Shown here one piece after another: positions 1 through 5,597 of a stretch of DNA of 7,134 nt. The notes beneath the pieces are model-generated. The model did not search any database, had not been told where the DNA came from, and worked only from the letters and a program-made list of their open reading frames with translations. The DNA is taken from assembly GCA_943328885.2 (NCBI GenBank), contig CALQBT020000138.1, positions 1-7,134 of the forward strand, in the 5' to 3' direction. A program made the position numbers and the translations under genes. Position 1 is the stretch's first letter. The number at the start of each line of letters is the position of its first letter. This stretch comes from Bordetella parapertussis. Lineage in GTDB: Bacteria > Pseudomonadota > Gammaproteobacteria > Burkholderiales > Burkholderiaceae_C.

Positions 1-455
1 CCTTGATGCGGCTGGACCTGCGCGGGCGCGGTGGCCTGAGCATTCAGCAGAAATGGCAAGGCGGGCCGCTGAACTACCTGGGCCTGATGGTCGCCGGATT
101 TCCCAACCTGTTCAACGTCGCAGGGCCCGGCAGCTCGTCAGCGTTCACCAACGTGCTGGTGTCGATCGAGCACCATGTGGACTGGATCGGTGACTGCATT
201 GCGCACCTCCATGCAACAGGCCAGGCAACGATCGAGGCCAGCGAAGCAGCCGAGGCGGCCTGGGTCTCGCATGTCAACACGGTCGCTGCGCGCACGCTCT
301 ACCTGAGCTGCAATTCCTGGTACCTGGGCGCGAACATCCCTGGCAAGCCGCGGATGTTCATGCCGCTGGTGGGCTTTCCGGCCTACGCCGACCGCTGCGC
401 CGAGGTCTCTGCCAAGGCTTACGAGGGTTTCGTGCTGGCGCCCGCGCCGGCCTGA
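1..455 (+). CDS. Baeyer-Villiger-type flavin monooxygenase, C-terminal part (5' end outside window)
   Basis: This is the last ~150 codons of a gene that starts left of the window; the first complete codon is at position 3 and the TGA stop at 453-455. The protein resembles the C-terminal region of class B flavin monooxygenases of the cyclohexanone/phenylacetone monooxygenase type, which use FAD, NADPH and O2 to insert oxygen next to a ketone carbonyl. Visible family segments are GLMVAGFPNLF, GPGSSSAFTNVLVSIEHHVDW and NSWYLGANIPGKPRMFMP, followed by a typical YEGF ending near the C-terminus. Family members are usually about 540 residues, so roughly 390 residues, including both Rossmann motifs and the BVMO fingerprint, lie outside the window. 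Substrate cannot be read from this fragment. A stem-loop follows the stop directly, so this is probably the last gene of its transcript. Family assignment is strong; the exact reaction is inference. Confidence 0.88.
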   Translation, partial: LMRLDLRGRGGLSIQQKWQGGPLNYLGLMVAGFPNLFNVAGPGSSSAFTNVLVSIEHHVDWIGDCIAHLHATGQATIEASEAAEAAWVSHVNTVAARTLYLSCNSWYLGANIPGKPRMFMPLVGFPAYADRCAEVSAKAYEGFVLAPAPA

Positions 456-456
456 A

Positions 457-479
457 CTCGGGCGGCGTGCGCGCCCGAG
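457..479. terminator. Stem-loop after the monooxygenase gene, probable terminator
   Basis: The arms CTCGGGC (457-463) and GCCCGAG (473-479) are perfect reverse complements, and an extra G-C pair inside makes an 8-bp GC-rich stem with a 7-nt loop. It begins 1 nt after the monooxygenase stop. The following sequence (CCGGTCTTACT) has only a weak T-rich stretch, so it is not a classical intrinsic terminator. It may act in both directions, since a minus-strand coding remnant ends at 486 on its other side. Confidence 0.5.
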
Positions 480-485
480 CCGGTC

Positions 486-614
486 TTACTGGGTCTGCGC
501 TGCGGTCTGCAACACGATGTCGATGGCAGGCACGTCTGCGTTTTGGCCGACCGTTCGCGTCGCCACCGGGTTCATCGCGTCGATCACAGCCTGACCGCTG
601 ACGAATTGGATCGT
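486..614 (-). pseudogene. Degraded remnant resembling the C-terminus of a cyclophilin-type peptidyl-prolyl isomerase
   Basis: Reading the minus strand from 614 to a TAA stop at 488-486 gives 42 codons with no suitable start; an in-frame TAG lies immediately upstream (617-615). The peptide contains FVSGQAVIDAM and ends ADVPAIDIVLQTAAQTQ. This resembles the end of bacterial cyclophilin-type isomerases, where a GxVVxGxxVVDAI strand-helix is followed by a short tail after a DVP segment. Codons are mostly G/C-ending, which supports a coding origin. The catalytic core is missing. In the same frame, upstream of the TAG, an ATG at 671-669 would give MGEIGLQASACLLLAACA, which looks like a lipoprotein signal with a LAAC lipobox. 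That could be the original N-terminus left after an internal deletion, or chance. The homology call rests on memory of the family and is moderate. Confidence 0.45.
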
Positions 615-620
615 CTACGC

Positions 621-641
621 GCAAGCAGCAAGCAGCAAGCA
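621..641. repeat. Three tandem copies of the 7-mer GCAAGCA
   Basis: Positions 621-627, 628-634 and 635-641 are identical GCAAGCA units. Gain or loss of one copy would shift any reading frame through it. It lies inside the gene-free stretch and overlaps the putative signal-peptide-like reading of the isomerase remnant on the minus strand, where it encodes CLLLAAC. Confidence 0.85.
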
Positions 642-653
642 GGCCGAAGCCTG
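640..653 (-). terminator. Small cUUCGg hairpin downstream of the ChaN-like gene, possible weak terminator
   Basis: On the minus strand CAGGC-TTCG-GCCTG forms a 5-bp stem closed by a C-G pair around a UUCG tetraloop, an unusually stable loop in RNA. It lies 33 nt beyond the stop of the ChaN-like lipoprotein gene. No T-run follows; the next bases are the CTTGCTG repeats. A competing AGGCC/GGCCT pairing is also possible. Function as a terminator is inference. Confidence 0.28.
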
Positions 654-686
654 AAGGCCTATTTCACCCATCGCAGGCGCGGGCCG

Positions 687-1535
687 TCAGCCTGGCGTGC
701 TGGCGGCGCGCGGCGCGGCGCGCATCGCCTTGCAGGGGTCTTGGCGCGCTTGGGCAGGTGTGACGATGACCTGGTCAAAGCCTTCAGGCCTGTCGTCACC
801 GGGCTCGAGGAAACCGATCGCCCGGGTCTGTGCCCGCACCGTGGGCGTCAGCCAGCGCGGCACGCCTAGGTCTTTGCGCACATGGGCGTTGCCCGCCAGC
901 AGCACCACGCCGCGCGCGGCATGGGTTTGCACCAGGCGCGCCATGAACTGGTCGCGGGCGACCTGGGCCAGCGCCATCCCGGCTGCCTGACTAGCGCTGA
1001 CCATGCCGCAGTGGCTCGCCTCGATGGCTGCGGTGTGGCCGCTGGCGATGTCGGCCGGCACATCGGCATCAAAGCCCTGCGCCGCCAGCCCTTGCCGCAT
1101 CACCGCGCGGGCCTGCTCGCGCGCGACGTTGGCCGCGATGATAGGCAGGCGGTATTGCAGCGCCAAGCGCAGGTAGGGACGGTAGAAATGCCAGTCCCAG
1201 CCCGATCGGTCGCCCAGTCCGACCAGCGCCTCGACGCTGGCGTGCGGGTCGACGCTGTGCTCAGCGCTGTGGCGCAGCAAGCGGTCGATGTCTTGCTGGC
1301 GCTCGCGGTCGAACTGCTCCATCAGCAGCGCCGGCCGCGCGCCGCGCGCCAGCAAGTCGCTCAGGGTCTGCGTCCTCAGCGCATGCTGGGCGGCGTTGTC
1401 ATGCACTTCGCCCAGCAGCAGCAACTCGGCGACCCGTGGTGTTGCGCCAGGGCTGGTCGGGTCGGGTTGGATCGCGGTACAGCCGGCCAAGGCCAGCAGC
1501 GTGAGGGCCAGCAATCGGCGTTGTGGGCGGAGCAT
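687..1535 (-). CDS. ChaN-family (haem/iron-binding type) outer-membrane lipoprotein
   Basis: This encodes 282 residues with a lipoprotein signal: a basic N-terminus (RPQRR), a hydrophobic stretch and the lipobox LAGC with Cys19 as the lipidation site. No Asp follows the Cys, so outer-membrane sorting is likely. The mature part matches the ChaN-like haem-binding family (Pfam Cofac_haem_bdg): LLGEVHDN (residues 40-47), MEQFDRERQ (72-80), IEASHCGM (171-178) and AGNAHVRKDLGVPRWL (214-229). ChaN of Campylobacter binds haem as a dimer and is linked to iron uptake. No haem receptor or TonB system is visible here, so an iron role is inferred from the family only. The ATG at 1535-1533 was chosen because it places the signal peptide right at the N-terminus; the ribosome site (GGGAA) is weak. 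The gene is divergent from ubiU and has a 21-bp inverted repeat just upstream. No partner gene follows it, so it is probably monocistronic. Confidence 0.87.
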   Translation of the reverse strand: MLRPQRRLLALTLLALAGCTAIQPDPTSPGATPRVAELLLLGEVHDNAAQHALRTQTLSDLLARGARPALLMEQFDRERQQDIDRLLRHSAEHSVDPHASVEALVGLGDRSGWDWHFYRPYLRLALQYRLPIIAANVAREQARAVMRQGLAAQGFDADVPADIASGHTAAIEASHCGMVSASQAAGMALAQVARDQFMARLVQTHAARGVVLLAGNAHVRKDLGVPRWLTPTVRAQTRAIGFLEPGDDRPEGFDQVIVTPAQARQDPCKAMRAAPRAASTPG

Positions 1536-1550
1536 GCGGCGATTCCCGGG

Positions 1551-1571
1551 CGGCAGGTCATGATCCTGCCG
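1551..1571. promoter_or_regulatory. Perfect 7-bp-arm inverted repeat upstream of the ChaN-like gene, candidate operator or 5'-UTR hairpin
   Basis: CGGCAGG (1551-1557) and CCTGCCG (1565-1571) are perfect reverse complements around a 7-nt centre that itself contains TCATGA. The element ends 15 bp before the ChaN-like start codon on the minus strand. It could be a dimeric repressor operator or a hairpin in the leader RNA that affects translation. It does not look like a Fur box, which is AT-rich. The regulator is unknown. Confidence 0.4.
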
Positions 1572-1662
1572 ATGCTACTGCCGGCGTGATGTCCGGCCTG
1601 CTCAGGGTTGGCGCATGCGGTGTGGGCGGTCGGCTGGCGCTGCGCTGGCGATTGGGCCCGGT

Positions 1663-1676
1663 TTGATACGCCTCAT
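1663..1676 (+). promoter_or_regulatory. FNR/Anr-like site upstream of ubiU
   Basis: TTGAT-ACGC-CTCAT has one perfect FNR half-site (TTGAT) and a 3/5 match in the other half to ATCAA. Its centre is at 1669.5. A -10-like hexamer TACAGT (1698-1703, 4/6 to TATAAT) would start transcription near 1710-1711, which puts the site at about -41, the classical class II activator position. E. coli ubiUV is reported to be FNR-controlled, so an oxygen-responsive activator here makes biological sense. The second half-site is degenerate and nothing has been measured. Confidence 0.4.
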
Positions 1677-1697
1677 GGCCTGGCGCGCCGAACTGCC

Positions 1698-1703
1698 TAC
1701 AGT
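1698..1703 (+). promoter_or_regulatory. Candidate -10 element of the ubiUVT promoter
   Basis: TACAGT matches the -10 consensus at 4 of 6 positions and is correctly spaced from the FNR-like site at 1663-1676. There is no good -35 hexamer at the usual distance, as expected for an activator-dependent class II promoter. The predicted leader is about 47 nt and ends with the GAGGTG ribosome site at 1747-1752. Confidence 0.3.
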
Positions 1704-1757
1704 GCCTGACTTTCGCGCCTGCTGCGGGGCGCGCTCAGGCTACAGCGAGGTGGGGGC

Positions 1758-2804
1758 ATGAATCAACGCCATACGGGCGATGCGAACGATGCGCCGCTGC
1801 TTGCCGCGCCCGAGTTGGTGTGCCCGGCCGGTTCGCTGCGAGCGCTGCAGGCTGCGGTGGGGGCGGGCGCCGACGCGGTCTACCTGGGCTTGAAGGACGC
1901 CACCAACGCGCGCAATTTCGCAGGTCTGAATTTCGACGACGAGCAGGTTCGCGACGGTGTGGCTTACGCCCATGCCCGTGGCGCTCGGGTGTTGATGGCG
2001 CTGAACACCTTCGCCGACGCGCGTGACGGCGGGCCCTGGCGACGCGCGGTCGACCGGGCGGTCTTGCTCGGCGCCGACGCCTTGATCGTCGCCGACACGG
2101 CGGTGATGGGTTACTGCCGCGACCACCATCCGACGCTGCGCTTGCACCTGTCGGTGCAGGCCTCTGCCACCAGCCATGCCGCGATCGAGTTCTACCGCAG
2201 CCGCTACGGCATCCAGCGCGCAGTGCTGCCACGCGTGCTGACGCTGCAGCAAGTCGGCGAGGTGGTCCGCCACACAAAGGTCGATGTCGAGGTCTTCGGA
2301 TTCGGCAGCTTGTGCGTGATGGTCGAGGGCCGCTGCACGCTGTCGTCCTACGTGACGGGCCAATCGCCGAACAATGCCGGTGTGTGCTCGCCGCCTTCGG
2401 CGGTGCGCTGGCAGGAGGGCCCCGACGGCCTGCAGTCGCGGCTCAACAGCGTGCTGATCGATGTCTACGCCACTGATGAGCCGCGCGGCTACCCCACGCT
2501 GTGCAAGGGTCGATTCGTGGTTGACGGCCAGCGCGGCTATGCGATCGAGGAGCCCACCAGCCTGAACACCTTGGCCATCCTGCCCGAGTTGCTGGCGCTG
2601 GGCGTCAAGGCGATCAAGATCGAAGGCCGGCAGCGCAGCGCAGCCTATGTCGAACAGGTCACGCGGGTCTGGCGCGCCGCGATAGACCAGGCTTGCGCGC
2701 CGGGCGGGCACTACAGCGTGCAAGCCGGTTGGAGCGCCGCACTGGCCCGCCATGCCGAAGGCCAGCAGCACACGCTGGGCGCCTACGACCGGCCCTGGCG
2801 CTGA
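1758..2804 (+). CDS. ubiU: UbiU, O2-independent ubiquinone biosynthesis Fe-S protein (peptidase U32 family)
   Basis: The 348-residue product belongs to the U32 peptidase-like family and matches UbiU (formerly YhbU). UbiU works with UbiV and UbiT to hydroxylate ubiquinone precursors in the cytoplasm without O2; in E. coli prephenate serves as oxygen donor. Diagnostic segments are PELVCPAGSL (residues 18-27), YLGLKDATNARNFAGLNF (42-59) and GSLCVMVEGRCTLSSY (183-198). The four predicted 4Fe-4S ligands are Cys186, Cys193, Cys210 and Cys249; spacings of 7, 17 and 39 equal those I recall for E. coli UbiU (169, 176, 193, 232). The protein has ~17 extra N-terminal residues compared with E. coli. The ATG at 1758 has a good ribosome site, GAGGTG, 5 nt upstream. 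It is the first gene of ubiUVT. The stop codon lies in a 12-bp tandem duplication (2793-2816), and ubiV starts 31 nt later. Confidence 0.95.
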   Translation: MNQRHTGDANDAPLLAAPELVCPAGSLRALQAAVGAGADAVYLGLKDATNARNFAGLNFDDEQVRDGVAYAHARGARVLMALNTFADARDGGPWRRAVDRAVLLGADALIVADTAVMGYCRDHHPTLRLHLSVQASATSHAAIEFYRSRYGIQRAVLPRVLTLQQVGEVVRHTKVDVEVFGFGSLCVMVEGRCTLSSYVTGQSPNNAGVCSPPSAVRWQEGPDGLQSRLNSVLIDVYATDEPRGYPTLCKGRFVVDGQRGYAIEEPTSLNTLAILPELLALGVKAIKIEGRQRSAAYVEQVTRVWRAAIDQACAPGGHYSVQAGWSAALARHAEGQQHTLGAYDRPWR

Positions 2805-2816
2805 CCCTGGCGCTGA
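2793..2816. repeat. 12-bp tandem direct repeat spanning the ubiU stop codon
   Basis: CCCTGGCGCTGA occurs twice back to back (2793-2804 and 2805-2816). The first copy ends exactly with the ubiU TGA; the second lies in the ubiU-ubiV spacer and carries a second in-frame TGA. This looks like a recent slippage duplication that lengthened the spacer or provided a backup stop. Confidence 0.85.
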
Positions 2817-2835
2817 ACCCACCGGAGCCTCGACG

Positions 2836-3780
2836 ATGACAGCGACTTTGACCCTTGCCGATGGCGCTGCGCGCCTGGCTTTGACCGTGGGGCCGGTGCT
2901 CTACCACTGGTCGCGCGCGAACTTGATGCAGTTCTATGCCGAGGTCGCCGACAGCCCTGCCGACACCGTGGTGCTGGGCGAGGCGGTGTGTGCGCGGCGT
3001 CGCGAATTGCGCTTGGCCGACTGGCTGGCGCTGGGGCGCGAACTTGCGGCCAGCGGCAAGGAGGTGGTGCTGGTGTCGCAGACCTTGATCGAGAGCGAGG
3101 CCGACCTGCGCCTGCTCGAGCGCCAGGCCGAGCAGCCGTTCATGGTCGAGGCCGGCGACGCCTCGGCGCTGCAACTGCTGGCTGGGCGGGTGCCATTGGT
3201 GCTGGGGCCACACCTCAACATTTACAGCCGGGATGGCTTGCGCGAGCACGCCGACCTGGGTGCAAGCCGCTGGGTCGCGCCGCTGGAACTGCCGATCGAA
3301 GCGCTGGCCTTGATCAACCCGCCGTCCGACCCAGTTCGAACGCCCCAGGGCTTGGCGATGGTCAGCGAGGCCTGGGCTTTCGGCCGCATGCCGCTGGCTT
3401 TTTCGGCGCGCTGCTTCACCGCGCGTCACCACCAACTGACCCGAGACGACTGCGGGTTTCGCTGCCTGGACGACCCGGACGGCTTGCTGGTGTCGTCGAC
3501 AGAAGGACAGCCTTTTCTGGTGCTCAACGGTACCCAGACTCAGTCGGCGACGGTGCAGAACCTGCTCGACGCCGGCCCGGCGCTGCGTGCGGCCGGCGTC
3601 ACGCGCCTGCGCTTGTCGCCTTGTGCCCAGGGCTTCATGCAGGTGCTGGCCGATTTCGATGCGGTGATGAATGCCGGTGCGCAGGCCACCGGGTTGGCTG
3701 CAGCCTGGTCCGGCATGCCCGGACTTTTCAGCAACGGTTACGCATTTCGCCAGCCCGGCATGTCTTGGAGCACCGCATGA
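2836..3780 (+). CDS. ubiV: UbiV, O2-independent ubiquinone biosynthesis Fe-S protein (peptidase U32 family)
   Basis: The 314-residue product matches UbiV (formerly YhbV), the 4Fe-4S partner that forms a heterodimer with UbiU for anaerobic ubiquinone ring hydroxylation. It begins with the family-like LTVGPVLYHWSRANLMQFY (residues 16-34). The predicted cluster ligands are Cys52, Cys193, Cys206 and Cys210; spacings of 141, 13 and 4 equal those I recall for E. coli UbiV (39, 180, 193, 197). The segment ARCFTARHHQLTRDDCGFRC holds three of them. The frame is open upstream to 2752, but the ATG at 2836 is preferred because it has a GGAG site at 2824-2827 with 8-nt spacing and because an earlier start would overlap ubiU and add unconserved residues. 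The N-terminus is about 13 residues longer than in E. coli. The stop overlaps the ubiT start (ATGA at 3777-3780), indicating translational coupling. Confidence 0.95.
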   Translation: MTATLTLADGAARLALTVGPVLYHWSRANLMQFYAEVADSPADTVVLGEAVCARRRELRLADWLALGRELAASGKEVVLVSQTLIESEADLRLLERQAEQPFMVEAGDASALQLLAGRVPLVLGPHLNIYSRDGLREHADLGASRWVAPLELPIEALALINPPSDPVRTPQGLAMVSEAWAFGRMPLAFSARCFTARHHQLTRDDCGFRCLDDPDGLLVSSTEGQPFLVLNGTQTQSATVQNLLDAGPALRAAGVTRLRLSPCAQGFMQVLADFDAVMNAGAQATGLAAAWSGMPGLFSNGYAFRQPGMSWSTA

Positions 3781-4250
3781 CTTTCGTCAGCCCGACCGTT
3801 TTGCCGCCGGGTCTGCCGGCCTGGCTGGCGCCTGCCCATCGCCGCGTCTGCGGCTGGGTCGAGCGCTTGCCGGCCAGGCCGCCTTCGTTCTTGCTCGCCC
3901 AGTTGCTGGACCGCTGGCTGTGGCCGCGGCTGCCGGCCGATGCCCGGGCGGCGCTGGCTGGGCACTGCATTGAGTTACGCGTCAGTGACTTCGGACTGCG
4001 GCTGCGTCTGATGCTCACCGACAAGGGTTTCGTGCCCGCGCCCGAACGCGGTGACCCGGCGCTGCGCATCATCGCGCCCAGCAGCAGCTACCTGCGGCTG
4101 ATGCGCGGCGAGGAAGACCCCGACCGGCTGTTTTTCGAGCGCGCGCTCGTGATGGAGGGCGATACCGAACTTGGCTTGGTGCTCAAGAACACGCTAGACG
4201 CCATCGGCCCGCTGTGGCCGGGATGGGCGCCATTCGGGCCGGTGCGCTGA
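3777..4250 (+). CDS. ubiT: UbiT, SCP2-domain lipid-binding accessory factor for O2-independent ubiquinone biosynthesis
   Basis: The 157-residue product has an SCP2 sterol-carrier fold typical of UbiT (formerly YhbT), which binds isoprenoid quinone intermediates and is needed for anaerobic ubiquinone synthesis; it is the counterpart of aerobic UbiJ. The clearest signature is DPDRLFFERALVMEGDTELG (residues 114-133), followed by LVLKNTLDAI. The SCP2 part covers roughly residues 36-145, after a Pro-rich N-terminal segment. The start ATG overlaps the ubiV stop by 4 bp and has a GGAG ribosome site at 3767-3770, 6 nt away. In E. coli, ubiT lies beside ubiUV but is transcribed divergently; here all three are one co-directional unit. 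The same frame is open back to 2988 inside ubiV, but that is a GC-rich shadow, not a fusion. The gene converges on fahA. Confidence 0.93.
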   Translation: MTFVSPTVLPPGLPAWLAPAHRRVCGWVERLPARPPSFLLAQLLDRWLWPRLPADARAALAGHCIELRVSDFGLRLRLMLTDKGFVPAPERGDPALRIIAPSSSYLRLMRGEEDPDRLFFERALVMEGDTELGLVLKNTLDAIGPLWPGWAPFGPVR

Positions 4251-4265
4251 CGCTCTCTTTGAAAT
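4251..4265. other. 15-bp convergent gap between ubiT and fahA
   Basis: Only 15 bp separate the ubiT TGA and the fahA TAA. The stretch is a local AT-rich patch (TCTTTGAAATT) in otherwise GC-rich DNA. No convincing stem-loop terminator is visible here for either direction, so transcripts of the two operons may overlap at their 3' ends. Confidence 0.6.
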
Positions 4266-5597
4266 TTATTCCGGCGCGGGCAATACCGTGCCAGCGCAGT
4301 CGCCAAAGCCTATGCGCGCCGTGCCCGGGCGTTCGCAAGCGGCGCGCAGGATCACCTGGTCGCCGTCCGCGAGGAAGCGGCGTTGCTCGCCGTTGGGCAG
4401 GGTCAGTGCTTGCTTGCCACCGGCCGAGAGCTCTAGCAGCGATCCGCCCTGGCCCGGCTCGGGACCCGACTGGGTGCCTGTGCCCAGCAGGTCGCCAGGC
4501 TGTAGCTTGCAGCCGTTGCTCGCCTGGTGCGTCAGCAACTGGGCCAGGGTCCAGTAAGCGTCGCGGAAGTTGCTCTGCGACAAGCGCACCGCGGCCTGGC
4601 CTGCGGCGCGCATCGCGGCGGTCTGCAGCCAGACTTCGAGCGCGATGTCGATCGCGCCGGCCTCGCGGTTGGCGGGGCTGTCGAGGTGGCTCAGCGGCAG
4701 TGGGTCGCCCGCGGGCCGATGGAACGGCAGCCGGTACGGCGCCAGCGCTTCCATCGTCACGACCCAGGGCGACAGCGTGGTGCCGAAGCTCTTGGCCAGG
4801 AACGGGCCCAGCGGCTGGTACTCCCAGGCCTGCACATCGCGCGCCGACCAGTCATTGAGCAGCGTCATGCCGAACAAACGGTCTTCGGCCTCGGCGATGG
4901 CCACCGGCTCACCCAGCGAATTGCCGGGGCCGACCAGCGCGCCGAGTTCGAGCTCGTAGTCCAGTCGTTGGCAGGGGCCGTAGGTCGGCGACTCGGCGTT
5001 CGGCGGCAAGGTCTGACCCAGCGGTCGGCGCAGCGGCGTGCCGCTGACGACGATCGTCGAGGACCTGCCGTGGTAGCCGATCGGCACCCACTTGTAGTTG
5101 GGCAGCAGCGGGTTGTCGGGGCGAAACAGCTTGCCCACTGTGGTGGCGTGGTGGATGCCGGTGTAGAAATCGGTGTAGTCGCCTATGGCGCAGGGTAAGC
5201 CCATTTCGGCATCTGCTTGGGCCAGCAAACAACCCGTCAGCCTGGCTTGCTGCGGGCTGTGCTGGGTGAGCGCTGCTGACAGGGCTTGACGCAGCGCGAC
5301 CCGGGTTGCTTTGGGCGTGGCCATCAGTGCACTGAGATCGCCCGCGGCCAGCGCCGCGATCGTCGCTGTGCGGGCCCAGTCTGCAGAGTTGCCAACCTGG
5401 GCTAGCGCATGGACTGCGGCCAAGTCGAGGATCTGGTCGCCGATTGCCACGCCGATGCGCCATGGCTGCGCGCTGCCGGCGCGCCGGAACCGGCCGTAAG
5501 GCAGGTTCTGGACGGGGAAGTCGGTGCCCGGCGCATGGGCCGATGCGACCCAGCTGCGCAGTGCAGGCTTGTGTGTAGCGTCGAGGTGCAGGCTCAT
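4266..5597 (-). CDS. fahA: Fumarylacetoacetase
   Basis: The 443-residue enzyme hydrolyses fumarylacetoacetate to fumarate and acetoacetate, the last step of homogentisate (tyrosine/phenylalanine) catabolism. By comparison with mammalian FAH as I recall it, the metal ligands are Asp143 (GDYTDFY), Glu215 and Glu217 (DYELEL) and Asp249 (NDWSARD). The catalytic base is His150 (HHATTVG), and substrate contacts include Tyr145, Arg159, Tyr175, Arg253, Lys269 and Glu389 (GSLLELS). GTGTQSGPEP and RIGFGDCAGTVLP near the C-terminus are also typical. Length is normal for the family and all key residues are present. The frame is open to 5636, but the ATG at 5597-5595 is chosen because it overlaps the hmgA stop in an ATGA and begins MSLHLDATHK; its ribosome site is weak (GGA 9 nt upstream), consistent with coupling to hmgA translation. 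Confidence 0.96.
   Translation of the reverse strand: MSLHLDATHKPALRSWVASAHAPGTDFPVQNLPYGRFRRAGSAQPWRIGVAIGDQILDLAAVHALAQVGNSADWARTATIAALAAGDLSALMATPKATRVALRQALSAALTQHSPQQARLTGCLLAQADAEMGLPCAIGDYTDFYTGIHHATTVGKLFRPDNPLLPNYKWVPIGYHGRSSTIVVSGTPLRRPLGQTLPPNAESPTYGPCQRLDYELELGALVGPGNSLGEPVAIAEAEDRLFGMTLLNDWSARDVQAWEYQPLGPFLAKSFGTTLSPWVVTMEALAPYRLPFHRPAGDPLPLSHLDSPANREAGAIDIALEVWLQTAAMRAAGQAAVRLSQSNFRDAYWTLAQLLTHQASNGCKLQPGDLLGTGTQSGPEPGQGGSLLELSAGGKQALTLPNGEQRRFLADGDQVILRAACERPGTARIGFGDCAGTVLPAPE

Noticed and set aside
358..624. Minus-strand open frame of 88 codons across the monooxygenase end
   Set aside because: It is antisense to the monooxygenase C-terminus, extremely rich in Arg and Pro, and out of frame with the better isomerase-like reading at 486-614.
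543..869. Plus-strand open frame of 108 codons in the gap and over the end of the ChaN-like gene
   Set aside because: Its composition is dominated by Arg and Ala, it has no ribosome site, it overlaps an established minus-strand gene, and it recognises no family.
882..1589. Plus-strand open frame of 235 codons opposite the ChaN-like gene
   Set aside because: The minus strand has the lipoprotein signal and ChaN-family motifs; the plus-strand translation is low-complexity in Ala, Gln and Arg with no domain.
1635..1652. Short direct repeat GCTGGCG around 1635-1652 in the divergent intergenic region
   Set aside because: The two copies are short, GC-rich and imperfectly placed; no symmetry or link to a known binding site was seen.
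1740..2822. Antisense open frame of 360 codons opposite ubiU
   Set aside because: It lies wholly opposite a gene with conserved Fe-S cysteines and shows no recognisable domain; long antisense frames are common at this GC content.
2988..3776. Long open stretch in the ubiT frame running through ubiV, giving an apparent 420-residue protein
   Set aside because: Only the part from 3777 resembles a known family (UbiT). The upstream part is a frame-shifted reading of ubiV, rich in Ala, Arg and Gly as expected for GC-rich shadows, and ubiT has its own ATG and ribosome site.
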